DNA from: Rachicladosporium sp. CCFEE 5018
Lineage: Eukaryota; Ascomycota; Dothideomycetes; Cladosporiales; Cladosporiaceae
Assembly (NCBI GenBank): GCA_002077045.2
Contig: KZ111155.1
Span: forward strand, 812,705 to 876,704
Length of the DNA stretch: 64,000 nucleotides
Reading direction: 5' to 3'
Shown in pieces: positions 10,142 to 22,258 of this stretch. Within the stretch, counting starts at the first letter, position 1. Each line of letters opens with the position of its first letter. Made by a program: the position numbers and the translations under genes. A model generated the notes under the pieces. That model saw only the letters and a list, made by a program, of their open reading frames with translations, searched no databases and had not been told where the DNA came from.

Positions 10142-12040
10142 GGCTGCGGCGTTAGTTCACAAGGCTTGTTTGTGGTGTAGATATGCAAGATGGTGAACGA
10201 CACAACGATGATGGGCTGTTAGTCACTGCAGGACTCGGTGTCCGAGCACCCGACGTCGGCGAATAGCACCTTTTGTGCCTCACGATCTGAAACATCGATC
10301 ACTACATGTATGTCGACGGTATGAATCGCCAACAGTCGTCTGCGTGCGAGCTGTGTTCAGACCAGCCAAGCCAGCATGATGTCCTCGAGCGCTACATGGC
10401 CATGCCCTTGGCCTACATAATTCGAAGATCCAGGCACAACATGCATTAGATGTCAAGCCTCAGGCACGAGACGCACGAAATGTCTTCCAGTTGCCGACAA
10501 GGCTGTGACTGGGTCTGGCACCGGCTACAGCCTGACCGGCAGCACGGCTGACGAAGAAAGCAAGCACAATCATCCTTCCGGATGCCTCGCCGTCGCATCG
10601 CGCCGTGGAAGTTTCGGAGCCATGTCCGTACCTTACCAATACAAGTTGCGCTTACTCACCGTGAGTTTTGCGGCGCTGACCTTGCGCTTGCCCTGCCAGC
10701 GCTCGCGCGAGATTATTTGAAACCTTGTAGGGCTACCCATACATGAGCGAACGCCGTTGACGCGGCCCCGTGATAGACCTTGCGCTCCGCTGATGATCAT
10801 CATCGTTGCAGTGCCTCAAGGTTGCAGCGAGCACCGCGCTATCGTGCCACCCCGGTACCATCATGTCTCACAGTGGTTCATGCATGCACAATCAAGCTAG
10901 GATGTTCTGCGGGCATCTTCACGCGGCCATGCTTGTAGCCCTCAACGAATAGCGTACGGGGCTAGGCCACCCAGCGATCAAGCAAGCCGAATGGCCCAGA
11001 CCCGTGACGTCCCGTGTAAGGTAAGCTGACGGCTCTTATGATCATTGAGGTTTTGAGGTTCTTCGCGCAAGTCACTTTCCGATGCATACTTCCTCCTGTT
11101 CGAAGGTGAGAGAATTGGCGACGGAGAGCTCCAAAAGCTACGCCCTTGTCGCAAGCGGAGACATCGCGACTTATATGTGGGATAGCAGCAGTCTCCAACA
11201 GGTCGGTGCGCGAGCCTACTTTCTGTTTCCAGTCTGTCACGACCGTGAGCAGTGCCGCTCGATCACATGTAACTTGGCGCTCTGCACTGTCCAAGTGCTT
11301 GGGGCCGGCGCCTCGGTTCGTCACTCGAATACTACCCAAGTGCGTGTCATGCAGCGGGAGGCGTTTCTCTAGAAACATAAAATATTCTAGAAGCTCGGAA
11401 GGAACGTCTTGCGTGCATAGTGCATACGAATGTAATGCACCTTCCTTCTCAAGGTCCTGAAATCTCCCCCGTCAGCTCGCATATTCCCCTCTTCGGTGAT
11501 TTGCTACAGGAACCCTTCATCCGCCACCACTTCAAAAATTCTTTTGTTGGCTTGCCACGATCTGCCCACCCCCGGCTCCGAGGACCACTGCGCGCATACG
11601 AGGCGTGTTCGGTCCCGCGTACCTTGCTGCAGTGCACGTTCGGCTGGCCACGGCAAGTCTTGTTATCTCCATCGGCTTTGCGCTCGCTGCACTTTGTCGA
11701 CAAGCAACCCCCACCACTGGAACCGCTAGTTAGCTAGGCCTGTCAATTGCGACAGGCACTTGACAGCACACGTGAACCTTCCACACCGACTGTCATACAG
11801 TGCTTGTACATCTTCATCTTCGTTGCCTTGCTTGGACACGCGCGCTGGACAAGCTGCTGAGTGTTGGGTCGCACAGAAAGGAATGGCTACAGCGCCGGCA
11901 AGTCCGGTCATCCACTTTGCCTCACGGCGACAAAACTCTCACGCGTTCCGGCCGGTACTTTGCAAAGTGAATAGCGTTGTCGTCAGATGCTGCCGTATAT
12001 CTGGAGTGAGCCTAACTAGACACCGGATCACAGGCCTGCG
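10142..12040. other. Long gene-free stretch upstream of the Zn2Cys6 regulator
   Basis: A 1.9-kb spacer. The reading frames in it (for example 10962-11378 minus and 11420-11737 plus) lack recognisable domains, splice continuity or biased composition. It probably holds the divergent promoters of CIA2 and the regulator plus a long 5' UTR. No transposon ends or terminal repeats were seen. Confidence 0.5.
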
Positions 12041-14851
12041 ATGATGGAACCCGCTCCTACTCCCCCACGTCCGGCTCCACACGCGAAGCAATATGTCTTT
12101 GTGGATGAGTACAACAGGCACAAGCGCCTCAAAGTAATGCGCGCTTGTGATGGCTGTCGCAAACGGAAGATTCGATGTGATGGTGCCTTACAGAATGGGC
12201 CGTGGCCTTGTGGAGCTTGCACGAGGTTGAAGCTCAAGTGTGTTCCACCAACTTTGGATCAGGAAGAGGATACGAACACACCGGCCGTAGAATATGCGCC
12301 GAGCCAGAATCGATTTCTCTTCCAGAACACCACTCTCAACACCAACTTTAACAGCAGTAACCCTAGTCTGCCAGCCTACAACACGACTAGCCCGGCACAG
12401 ACGACGTATTCATGGTCGACGCCCGCGCGAACACCTCTAAGCAGTGCACCTACTTCTGCACCATCCATGCCAGATGGCACGGATGTTACCCAGTATCAGC
12501 CGACGCCAATCTCGGCTCACGCTCAATACGGTCACACACCGGACTCTAGCTATATCAAGGACGAGTACTTCGCTCCCACCTCGAATCCTGCGGAGGCTCA
12601 GCAGTTCTGCGATGTGCCGAATTTATATCGCACACAGACCGAAGTCTCGGAAAGCTCTCGCAGCGATCCGGAGGAAGTCGATGCGACGGTCAAAGATTTG
12701 ACGAGTCAGATGGGTGATCTGAGGGTGGACATATCAAGTATGACGCCCTGGATTGCAAACCACGGACGCAACACAGGGGACAATGCGGGGCTCGTTGATG
12801 AAGAGGACGTGGTTCTGTCGCCGAGTATCATGGCGGACACACGAGTGAGAATACCGCCGGAAATGATGCCTTCGGACGCAAGGATTATGGACTACTTCGG
12901 TTACTACTTTGATTATGTGCATCCATATATCCCCGTGCTAAACAAGGATACATTCTACAAGCAGTGGAGGGAGGCTCGCGAGACCATACCACCGCTGATG
13001 CTGGAGAGTATCTTTGCTTGCGTAGCTCGATATCTGGACTCGGCCGAGGAGAGCAAGCGATGGCTGGCACTTGCTGCGAAACATGAGGAGAGCTACAAGG
13101 ACGTGCCGCGTATCAGTACGGTGCAGTCTCTGGTCATTCTCATCAAAGCTCGTGAGACCGTGACGAAACGAGGGTACTTCTACCGGTCATGGATGGCTAC
13201 CAAGTATATGGTGACAATGGCTATGGACCTTGGTCTGCATGAGCACCACGATCGGCATAGCGAAGGTACACCGTGCAAGCTGAGTCGTGTAGACTGCATG
13301 GTGCACACGCGTATTTGGCAGACCCTCTTCGCGCTCGAAGTCTTCATTGGTGGCCCACAGGGGCGGTCCGATTTCCTAATGCAGCACGAAACCGTGGACA
13401 TGGAGCCTCCCTTTCCTTCGGCAGATCTTGATGCCTTTGAATATCAGACTTCGCGACGATATGCAGTTCTCTCGCAAGCTATCAAGAATACGAAGATCAC
13501 AAACAGCTTGTATCAGAGCTTGAAGCGACAGAAGAAGGACTGGGCTTTGGATCCGAAGTTCCGACGCCATGATCACAATCTTGTCGACTGGCTGCAACGA
13601 CTACCGTCGGATCTACAGGTACACTACCCAGCCGATGACACCCCGCCGTGGCTTGGAGGGGATCACTTCGTTGCCGGCATGCACGTATATCACCACCTGT
13701 TGGTTATCATGCACCATCGTCCGCAACTGGTGACTTTACTAGAGATGAAAGACTCTAGCTGGAACGCACATCTCAACACGTGCTTCGAGGCTTCGGTCTC
13801 CATATGTCGTCTGCAAGAGGCTCTGTTGCGAGACTTCGGACTGCACGGGATATTGTTCATGCTCCGTGGCATCAACTTCACAGTGTACGCCATCTTGACA
13901 TGCGCGATGCTTCACCTAGTAGCGATTACATCGCCGGACTCGGGCATGAACTCGCGAGCACGAAAGTACTTCACGAGTCATATGCGGATCTTGGAGAGAT
14001 GCGTGTCTTCTGCTGGTCCAGAAGTCCAGGTCCAGATCAATACGTTGAGAGAAGCCTTCAGCAGCGATACAAGTAGACCTTTCGAGCTCAAGCCCGGTCT
14101 CGGAATGCGCAGTCCCACTATGGAGCCAAACCGGACCCCGCCAGCGATCGATAGCAGTCGGGACGTTCTGCAGCGTACATCGTCGCAGCATCAGTCCAAC
14201 GCAGCATGGGCTCGCCTGCAGCCCACCATGTCTGCGACACCGATCACCCTACTTGATCCTTACACATCCTCATTCCATCCGTCCACGATCCCTCCCACGC
14301 TTCCAGATACCACACCGTTGGCTAACAGCGTCCATAATTTTGAGCCATCGCTAGGGCAGACGTACGCAGCATCTGCATACGACAGTCATCCGAATAGCAC
14401 TTTCCAGCAGCACCCGCAGCCCTATGGGCGAGATACTTTACCCAACATTGAGCCTGTCAGCCAAGTATGGGATCCCTCAGGTATCTTCAACCAGTGGCAC
14501 AACGCCTTCGGACCTGCGACACAGCCGCAGCAGCCCTCGCCACCCAACGCGCGATATGCTCAGGCAGCAATCACGACCTCCATGCTACCGAGCCTTACTC
14601 AGGCTTCGCCTCTTAGCGCGTCTACATCCTTCCCGCAGGCATATACGAGTGGGAGTCATCCTACACAACATATGCAGCAGCAGATACCCGAGCCAGTTGC
14701 CATGACTGCGATTCCAGCTGTGACGCCAGTGATGTGGCAGGATGCCTTCACGTCGGCGTATGCCAGTGGGCATGGGCAGAAGAGGTATCGAGATGACGGA
14801 CTAGATGCCGGGAATGCGTACAACAACTTTGATACGAAGAGACGAGGGTGA
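12041..14851 (+). CDS. Zn2Cys6 fungal-specific transcription factor
   Basis: Single exon, 936 residues. The DNA-binding binuclear cluster is at residues 36-67 (Cys36, 39, 46, 57, 60, 67), with a 10-residue loop between the third and fourth Cys and a basic RKRKIRC core. A fungal_trans middle domain follows at about residues 280-500, starting near IMDYFGYYFDYVHPYIPV. The C-terminal third is Pro/Gln/Ser/Thr-rich and looks like an activation region. The target pathway cannot be read from the sequence. The next gene on the same strand is an MFS transporter, but 592 bp of spacer and different families mean co-regulation is only a guess. Confidence 0.88.
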   Translation: MMEPAPTPPRPAPHAKQYVFVDEYNRHKRLKVMRACDGCRKRKIRCDGALQNGPWPCGACTRLKLKCVPPTLDQEEDTNTPAVEYAPSQNRFLFQNTTLNTNFNSSNPSLPAYNTTSPAQTTYSWSTPARTPLSSAPTSAPSMPDGTDVTQYQPTPISAHAQYGHTPDSSYIKDEYFAPTSNPAEAQQFCDVPNLYRTQTEVSESSRSDPEEVDATVKDLTSQMGDLRVDISSMTPWIANHGRNTGDNAGLVDEEDVVLSPSIMADTRVRIPPEMMPSDARIMDYFGYYFDYVHPYIPVLNKDTFYKQWREARETIPPLMLESIFACVARYLDSAEESKRWLALAAKHEESYKDVPRISTVQSLVILIKARETVTKRGYFYRSWMATKYMVTMAMDLGLHEHHDRHSEGTPCKLSRVDCMVHTRIWQTLFALEVFIGGPQGRSDFLMQHETVDMEPPFPSADLDAFEYQTSRRYAVLSQAIKNTKITNSLYQSLKRQKKDWALDPKFRRHDHNLVDWLQRLPSDLQVHYPADDTPPWLGGDHFVAGMHVYHHLLVIMHHRPQLVTLLEMKDSSWNAHLNTCFEASVSICRLQEALLRDFGLHGILFMLRGINFTVYAILTCAMLHLVAITSPDSGMNSRARKYFTSHMRILERCVSSAGPEVQVQINTLREAFSSDTSRPFELKPGLGMRSPTMEPNRTPPAIDSSRDVLQRTSSQHQSNAAWARLQPTMSATPITLLDPYTSSFHPSTIPPTLPDTTPLANSVHNFEPSLGQTYAASAYDSHPNSTFQQHPQPYGRDTLPNIEPVSQVWDPSGIFNQWHNAFGPATQPQQPSPPNARYAQAAITTSMLPSLTQASPLSASTSFPQAYTSGSHPTQHMQQQIPEPVAMTAIPAVTPVMWQDAFTSAYASGHGQKRYRDDGLDAGNAYNNFDTKRRG

Positions 14852-15443
14852 GGAGTCATTGTCGTCTTGGCTAGGAGCGAGAACGCCGGTTTAAGAATCG
14901 CACTACGCACCATGCGATGCTCTCCATCCATGAGGGAGCCAGTCAAGTACCGCTCTGACTCAAGAAGCATCGGCTGACGAAGCGCAAGCCTCCCTTGTCA
15001 TCTAGCGCCGCGTCGGAATAACAGCCAGCTACTGCTGATCTTTACCACAAGCGTCACCCCGCCATGCGTTTGTGCAGCTTGTTGCGGGGAAGAGTCTTCG
15101 GACTCTGAGAGAGGCCGATGACGATGCTCACCACTTCACTTGATGAGTTGAAGCCGTTGATGAGTATGCGACGGGTACACGTCGGTCGGGGTATGCTCTA
15201 CCGAGTGTGAGAGAGACAGGGAAGGTGAGGCGCGGTAAAGACACCGCGGGTACTGACGATGTATGATAGTAATGAAAGTTTTGTTTCCACCTCATCTGTC
15301 TTCTTACCTCTGCTTAATATTGCCACGACGCGCTCGGTTTACTGAACTAAGTCAAACCGCTGTGTACGTTCAGCTGCATGCAATTTGTTCGATTTCCAAG
15401 TAGGCGGTAGATCAACACCGCGCTTGGCCACACTTGCGCAACG
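14852..15443. other. Spacer before the MFS transporter
   Basis: A 592-bp region with the regulator's 3' flank and the transporter's promoter. No gene is supported. Confidence 0.55.
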
Positions 15444-17320
15444 ATGGGCCTATTCAAGCGCTCCACCGGCGCAGCGCCTGATACGATCTCACCGCACACG
15501 CCTGACTCACAGTCCACCTCGCCAACGCGCAGTAACGACGAGAAAGACCTCGAAGCAATCCACAGCGAACACACCACCTCTGCCCCGCAATCGAAATGGA
15601 AGCTCTCCGCCAAGTCCGGCGACGGCGACGTAGCCATGGCCCTCTTCGGCTCGCCAGACGAGCTTCACGAGCCCATCTCTCATGAAGAGGAGCGGAGAGT
15701 GAAGCGCAAGATCGACTGGATGATTCTGCCTTACCTCGCGGTCTGCTACGCATTCTTCTATATCGACAAGACCACCCTCAGCTACGCCGCCATCTTCGGC
15801 ATTCGCGAGGATCTCAAGCTGGTGGGGACCGAGTACTCCTGGCTGAGCTCAATCTTCTACTTCGGCTTCTTGGCTTGGGCGTTCCCGACGAATTTCTTGA
15901 TGCAAAGACTGCCGATTGGCAAATACCTCGGCTTCAACATCTTTCTCTGGGGAGCGTTCTTGATGCTGCAAGCTTCCGCGAAGAACTTCACTCAATTGGC
16001 CGTGCTACGGGCATTTGCTGGAGCGGCCGAGGCGTGCTCAGACCCTAGCTTCATGCTTATTACAAGTATGTGGTATAAGCGTAACGAGCAGCCAAGGGCT
16101 ATGGGGACTTGGTACGTCGCGAACGGAGCCGGCATTGCACTAGGAGGTCTTTTAGGCTACGGGATTGGCAATATCCACGGAGCCGTGCCTAGTTGGAAGC
16201 TAGAGTTCGTAATTATTGGAGCTCTGTGCTGCGTGTGGGGTGTGGTGATGTGAGTGAAATATACCCGGAAGCCAAAGAAGGTCGCTGATAAGTACAGGTT
16301 CGTCTTCCTCCCAGACAGCCCTGTCACTGCGAAGGGCTTGTCGCATCGGGAGAAGCGTGTCGCAGTCGAGCGCCTACGTGGCAATCAGACCGGTGTAGAG
16401 AACAAGCACCTCAAAGGCTACCAAGTGAGAGAAGCCTTCAGCGACATCAAGCTATACCTCTTCTACATCCTCGGCGTTGTCTGCAACGTGCCTAACGGAG
16501 GTTCGTACCCATCTCCCCTCGTCGCCCTACCCTCAGCTGAGCTAACATACTGTGACTCCAGGCATCTCGAACTTCGGCACCATTATCATCAAAGGCTTCG
16601 GCTTCTCCACTCTCGACACAACTCTCATGCAGATCCCCTACGGCGCAATCATCGCAATCTCCATCCTGATCTGCGTCTTCGCCAACGAATACGTCGAAAA
16701 GTCAGGCCGACAGGCACGAACCTGGTTCATCCTGCTTTTCCTCTGCCCAAACATCGCTGGCTCATTTGGCCTAGCGTTTTTGGACGCGAATAACAAGGCT
16801 GGCAGATTGACGTGCTACTACCTGACCGGACCCTATAATGCGGCGTTCTGCATGATTCTTAGCATGAGCACGGCGAACACGGCAGGTCACACTAAGTACG
16901 TACTTCCTCGACAAGGCAGTCCTTTGCCGATTGAGATACTAACCCTGTTCTTCTCTTAGGAAAGTAGTCACCAACGCCGTCCTCTTCCTCGGCTACTGTA
17001 CGTATTTGGAAGGCCTTAAAGAACCGATCCATATACCCCTTATTAACGAGGAGATAGGTACCGGCAACATCATCGGCCCCTTCTTCTACCTCACGTCCCA
17101 GTCGCCGCGCTATCAGCTAGGCATCTGGAGCATGATTGTCTCGCACTTGATCGAGGTCTGCGTCATCCTGCTGCTACGCTTCCTGCTAGCTAAAGAGAAC
17201 AAGAGGAGGGATCGAGTGCAGGGATTGGAGGTCGGCGGACTTGCAGGAAGGGATCTGGATGCCACGGCGTTCAGCGATATGACAGATCGGGAGAATATGA
17301 ATTTCAGGTATATCTTTTAG
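15444..17320 (+). CDS. MFS transporter, ACS / allantoate-permease type
   Basis: Five exons: 15444-16249, 16298-16500, 16562-16895, 16960-16997 and 17058-17320, with introns of 48, 61, 64 and 60 bp and standard GT/AG ends. The product has an 80-residue hydrophilic N terminus, then 12 likely membrane helices starting at ILPYLAVCYAFFYIDKTTL. Loops such as LPDSPVTAKGLSHREKRVAVERLR and the segment TAGHTKKVVTNAVLFLGYCTGNIIGPF, built across two junctions, are typical of the anion:cation symporter family (Dal5/Tna1-like), which takes up organic anions and vitamins. The substrate is unknown. The first intron is only 48 bp. Confidence 0.88.
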
Positions 17321-17739
17321 GCAGGCCATCTATCTTCTGCAATGTTGCACCGCTCCCATGGAGATGCCCAATGGTGCGGATCCAGTCTGCGACACTTATG
17401 AGAGGTCGCTATGTCGGTACCTTCTCTGCTTTTACACAGTGTACTCTTGTCTATCTCGCTCTGCGCTTACCGTCGCGTCAGCTTCAGGAGCCGTTCAGTA
17501 GAGACTCGAGGGCTCAGGTGATTTTTGTATATTGATAATCTCAAGCTCCTACTCTCATCTAGACCTTCATGACCTACTCATGCCGTCCAATGTCTCGTCG
17601 CCGTCATCGATCTCACTCATTCAACTCTCTTCACGCTCACAGAGTCATCTAACCCCGATGCTTCCACTCCACGCATCCATCGCACCTTTCTTTACCACCG
17701 AACTCCCACCACATCGGCCTCAACTCATCACCACACCTC
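17321..17739. other. Convergent 3' spacer, MFS transporter to TOP1
   Basis: A 419-bp spacer. The plus strand is C/T/A-rich from 17530; no gene is supported. Confidence 0.5.
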
Positions 17740-20700
17740 TCAAAACTCCCAATCCTCATCCACACTCTTGATAGCCCAGTCAAACTTCTCTCTCATAGTC
17801 TTGCTAAAAGGCTTCTCAATCGGCACGCCAAACTTCTTGCAGAACACCACCGTAAGTCTCGGGTCAATATAATTCTGCCAATTAAAGTCAGTATTCCCTC
17901 AAATGCAAGCCAGTAGACAAGCGAAGGCAAACTCACGATTTTGCTGGTGCTAAGAGCAACCTCCTTATTATTCTCCCGATCCTCACTCTGCACCCTCGCA
18001 ACCGCAATCCGCTGCTCGAGCTTCTCGATTTGAGTCTCGAAGCGCTCGACAGTCGCGCCCTTCCCCTCCGCCTCAACCTTGCCAGTCTGATTTTCCTTCT
18101 TAAATTTACTCTCCAGCTCCTTGACAACCTCCAGTCGGCTCTCGAGCTCCTTAGGCTTCATAGCCTTCTGATCCTCAGCCTCGAGCTTCTCATTCTCCTT
18201 CTCAAACTTTTTCGTAATCTTGACTTTCTCGGCTTCGATGAGGGAGGCCTGGTGCTCTTTGATCCAGTCTTGTGTCATACCCTCGGGCAACTCGAAGAAT
18301 GCCGCGCCGCGCTTCTTCTTGAGTTTGTCGTCGAGGTCGAGCATCATCTGCTTCAGACGCCATTGCTGGTACCGCATACCGTCGATCTTGGTGTCCATCT
18401 TCTCCATCTGTGTTGCATGGCCGGCACCGACGGTACGCTTGTGGTTGCAGAGGATGGCGACCTTGCGGTTGGCGTCGTTGTATTCCTTCATCTGCTCCGC
18501 GGCGTTTGGAGCCTTCTTCATCTCCTTTAGCAGCGTGGCCATAGTGAAGGAGGCATTGTAGGTACGGAAGACCTTTGCGGTAAGACCTGGCATGTAGTTC
18601 GACAGATGCTTGTTTAGGGCTGAGGTCGTGAGGCGGTCGAAGATGTCGTCACCGTCTTGCTTGGGGTCGCGCTTGAAGATCTTGAGGTTCTTGAAAACAT
18701 GAGGGTCGACTTTGACCTCGCTGTAGAAGCGGATGGAGTCCTTACCAAGGAAATCGAAGATGACTGTGTCCGGCTTGCGCAGGGTGATGTGCTCGAATTT
18801 GAGGGAGCAACAGCCGACTGTGTCTGCCTCGTCGTCGCCCTTCTCATTGCCAGCACGCAGCGCGAATTGATCGATGAGGTAGACGGCTGTAGCACGCTGA
18901 CGCTCGGCCATAACATCGGACTTCAGCTCGCGGTGATAGTCCTTGCGGATCTTGTCAATGTGCTTCTTCAGCTCGCGTGCCTTCTCGAACTTCTTGAAGT
19001 CACTCTGACCCTTGACATCTGAGTTCGCAGCCAGCATGACATACTTGTAGTTGCCATTGACGTTCTCTTGCCACATGACCAGCCAGGTGCCTTCGTTATC
19101 ATTCTTGATCTCCTTCCACTTGTGGCCTGCAGGTGGTGCTGGTACCATGGCCTCTTTGCCGATGTTGATCGTGATTTGCTCTGGGCTAACGCGCTTCTTC
19201 CACTTGCCAGTCTTGGGGTGCTCTCCACGCCCACGGAAGAGACCAGGGGGCTCGACACGGAAGTTCCCAACCTTCTGCTTGCGCCCGTCCCAATTGCAGT
19301 AGAGAAACGGTGCTTCGAGTGCATCCTTCTCGGCCTTCTTCTGCTTCTTCTCGGCGGCTGATAGAGCCTTTTTCGCCTGGCGCTCCGCGTCGACGTGGTT
19401 GAAGATGTACTGGAAATCGAGCTTGTCGAAGTGCTTGATCTCGACCTTCTCGCCAGTCTTCTTGTCCTTTGCGCCGCCATTCTGCTTCAGTGCCTCTCTG
19501 AAATCCTCCATGAAGTTCTTTTGAAAAGTCGGATTCTCCACATTGTGCGTCGAGTTGAGCATGGCGCCGAACGCGTGAGCAATCTCCTCCGGGGTTGCAT
19601 GCATCTTGACTGGTTTGCCATCGTAGAATAGGCTGACATTCGCAGGAAGAGGCTCGTACTCTGGCGGAAAGATGACGCCGTTGTGCTCCAGAGTCGACCA
19701 CTTCTTGGTGCCGTCACCTTTGGCAGTGTCCTCCCACCAGCGGTACTCCTCCTCCTCAGGCTCAGCGTCGTCGTTCCCAGGACTCTCGGCTTCTTTCTTG
19801 CCCTTCTTGTTGGGCGTCGCAGCTTCAGCCTTGCCCTTCTTCGCCGCGGGAGCCTTCTTGACCAGAGGCACGTCGTCATCGTCGGAGTCTTCCTTCTTGA
19901 CCTTCTTCGTGCCGTTCGTCTTAACTGCAGGCTTAGCCTTCTTCTTCAATGGCACATCGTCATCTTCGTCATCACTACTCTTCTTCTTCGACTTCTTTTT
20001 GCTCTCAGCCACCTTGTCCTCCTTGCGCAACTTCACGGCCTCCTTCTCTGCAGCCTTCTCGATCTTGGCCTTCGTCTCTTGGAGTTTCACTCCGAGAGGC
20101 ACCTCATCATCCGAGTCTTCTCCGATCTGATGTGCAGTGGCTTTGATTGGCTTGACGACCTTTCTGACCAAAGGCTTGTCGTCTTCGGAGTCTGAGTTGG
20201 AGTCTGCAGTCTTCCTGCGTTTGGTCAAAGGTACATCGTCGTCGTCATCAGAGCCTGAGTCGTCCTTATAGCTCTTGCCTTTGCCGAGTGATGCCTTGCG
20301 CTTGCTACCTGCGGCGTGACCATTGGTGGTGGGCTCGTCGATGTTCATCTCGGTGACGGGGCCCATGGCCATGCTAATGCCTGGCGCAACGCCGTTGTGT
20401 GTGGGTACTTCGCGGTCCATAGCGGCGTCAGTGGCCTTCGAGATTGTGGCGGACGACTTGGCTGTGTAAGAGTATGTTTGTTAGTGGAAGAAAGGTGATT
20501 TTGCAACGTCTCAAATAGTAAAGGCTGCATGCGAGCATGTGACATTGCCACTGGCGCAGTGAATGCTTGTGCAATCACAAGGCAATTGAACGACGACTCA
20601 ATTAATTGCGAGTGATGGCGAATTTTGGCCATGTCCGTCACTCCTCACCTGAAGCGGGGACTTTGCCGAATTTGCCTCTCGTTATCCGTTACGAAGGCTC

Positions 20701-20754
20701 GAAGGGAGTGTACACACCTTTCACCAGCGGTCTGTCATCCTCAGAGTCTGACAT
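17740..20754 (-). CDS. TOP1: DNA topoisomerase I (type IB)
   Basis: Three exons: 20718-20754, 17937-20461 and 17740-17874, giving 898 residues. Exon 1 encodes only [12 protein letters not shown] plus one base; the 256-bp intron after it is the longest in the window. The N terminus (about 240 residues) is a highly charged domain repeating an acidic-DVPL-basic unit about six times. The core and catalytic domains follow ([29 protein letters not shown]). The last exon supplies the active-site block: SKI, intron, then [18 protein letters not shown] with the DNA-attacking Tyr, and ends DEDWEF. The enzyme relaxes supercoils in the nucleus during transcription and replication. A model without the last intron loses the catalytic Tyr and is therefore wrong. 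Confidence 0.95.
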
Positions 20755-21204
20755 CTTGCCCTTCGCTTTCACTGCTCGTGTGTGGGAATTTAATAGACGG
20801 TGTAGTCGAGTCCTGGAGTGTCTGTGCCGATCTGGTGGAGGCGCGTCGATTCAATGAAAGTCGAGACGCGCTGAGCTGCGTGGGAGGTTGTGTTCGCCGT
20901 GTGTCGTGCTGCAATGCGCCCCACGTGATGAAGTACGTGATTTGGGACGTGTCGATGTCAGATGAACGATTCAAATGATGAACAGAAGCATGTGGACCAA
21001 AGTTGACAGCAATCCGCAGGAGAAACGGGGACTTGGCCGATTGGAAAGCTGAGAAGCTGCACGTGACTCTGCCCGGCTTCATCCGAGCTTGGCAAGCGAC
21101 TCCTCGTCAAGCTCTCCGGTCATTGAGTTGTCGCAGTCAGGCTCATTGGACTCCATCTCCTCTCACATATCCACCACCCCGTATAGCATCTCCCCACTGC
21201 AAAG
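20755..21204. other. Divergent promoter between TOP1 and ATP3
   Basis: A 450-bp spacer between divergent starts; no gene is supported. Confidence 0.5.
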
Positions 21205-22258
21205 ATGCTGTCACGGGCTGCTTGTCCCGCCCTTAGGGCTGGCGCCGTCGCGCTCCGGTATGTCCACCACCTCCCTTCGAAGCTCCCAATAGCCCCCCAT
21301 GCGCTCCGACACCCTGCTAATGTCCATCCTGCAGACCTGCCGCCGTCTCCACCTCTCTCGCCTCCCAATCCGCCAACTATGCCACCCTCCGCGAAATCGA
21401 AGGCCGCCTCAAGTCCATCCGCAACATCGAGAAAATCACAAAGACCATGAAAATCGTCGCCTCCACGAAACTCACCCGCGCCCAACGCGCCATGACCTCG
21501 TCGCGCTCCTACGGCGAAACCTCCAACACCGTCTTCCAAGAAGCCGAGACCAAGCCGCTCGATGGCGAGGGCAAGAAGTCCCTCCTAATCGTGTGTTCAT
21601 CCGACAAAGGACTCTGCGGCGGCATCCACTCCGGCCTGACGCGACGGGTGAGGAAGATGCTGAACGAGGGTGAAGTGAAGGGCGATATTGATTTGGTCAT
21701 TGCGGGGGAGAAATGCAAGGCTCAGCTTGGCCGGAGCAACGCGAAGCAGATCGTGCTTTCTTTCCAGGGTGTTGGCAAGGATGTGCCGACTTTCTCGGAT
21801 GCGTCTGCGATTGCGGACCAGGTTACGCTGCTGCCGACGGAGTACTCGAGCATCAAGATCTTGTACAACAAGTTCATCAATGCGCAGAGCTACGAGGCGA
21901 CGATCATTGAGGCGTTCTCGGAGGAGGCCATCAAGGAGTCTGGTATGTGCTGATACTGCCACTATCTCCACTATTGCATGCTAACAGATCTTCAGCCAAC
22001 TTCTCATCCTTCGAGATCGACGACTCCGTCCTCGGCAACCTGCGCGAGTACGCTCTTGCCAACTCGTTGTTCTGGGCACTGGCAGAAGGCCACGCTTGCG
22101 AGCAGTCTGCACGCCGGAATGCCATGGACAATGCGTCCAAGAACGCCGGAGAGATGATCAGCAAGTTCCAGATTCTGTACAACCGCACGCGTCAAGCTGT
22201 CATTACGGGCGAGTTGGTAGAGATCATCACGGGCGCAGCGGCGAGCGAGGATCAGTAG
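21205..22258 (+). CDS. ATP3: Mitochondrial ATP synthase subunit gamma
   Basis: Three exons, 21205-21257, 21335-21942 and 21996-22258, with introns of 77 and 53 bp, give 307 residues. The N terminus ([18 protein letters not shown]) is an Arg-rich, acid-free mitochondrial targeting sequence, followed by the conserved start of the gamma coiled coil ([20 protein letters not shown]). The C terminus carries the family signature around [14 protein letters not shown]. Gamma is the rotating central stalk of F1, coupling proton flow to ATP synthesis in the matrix. The first intron falls within the presequence. Confidence 0.95.

Noticed and set aside
19683..20195. Plus Leu-rich frames opposite TOP1
   Set aside because: Mirror of the Lys/Asp/Glu-rich TOP1 tail; Leu-rich shadows of acidic/basic runs are not membrane proteins.
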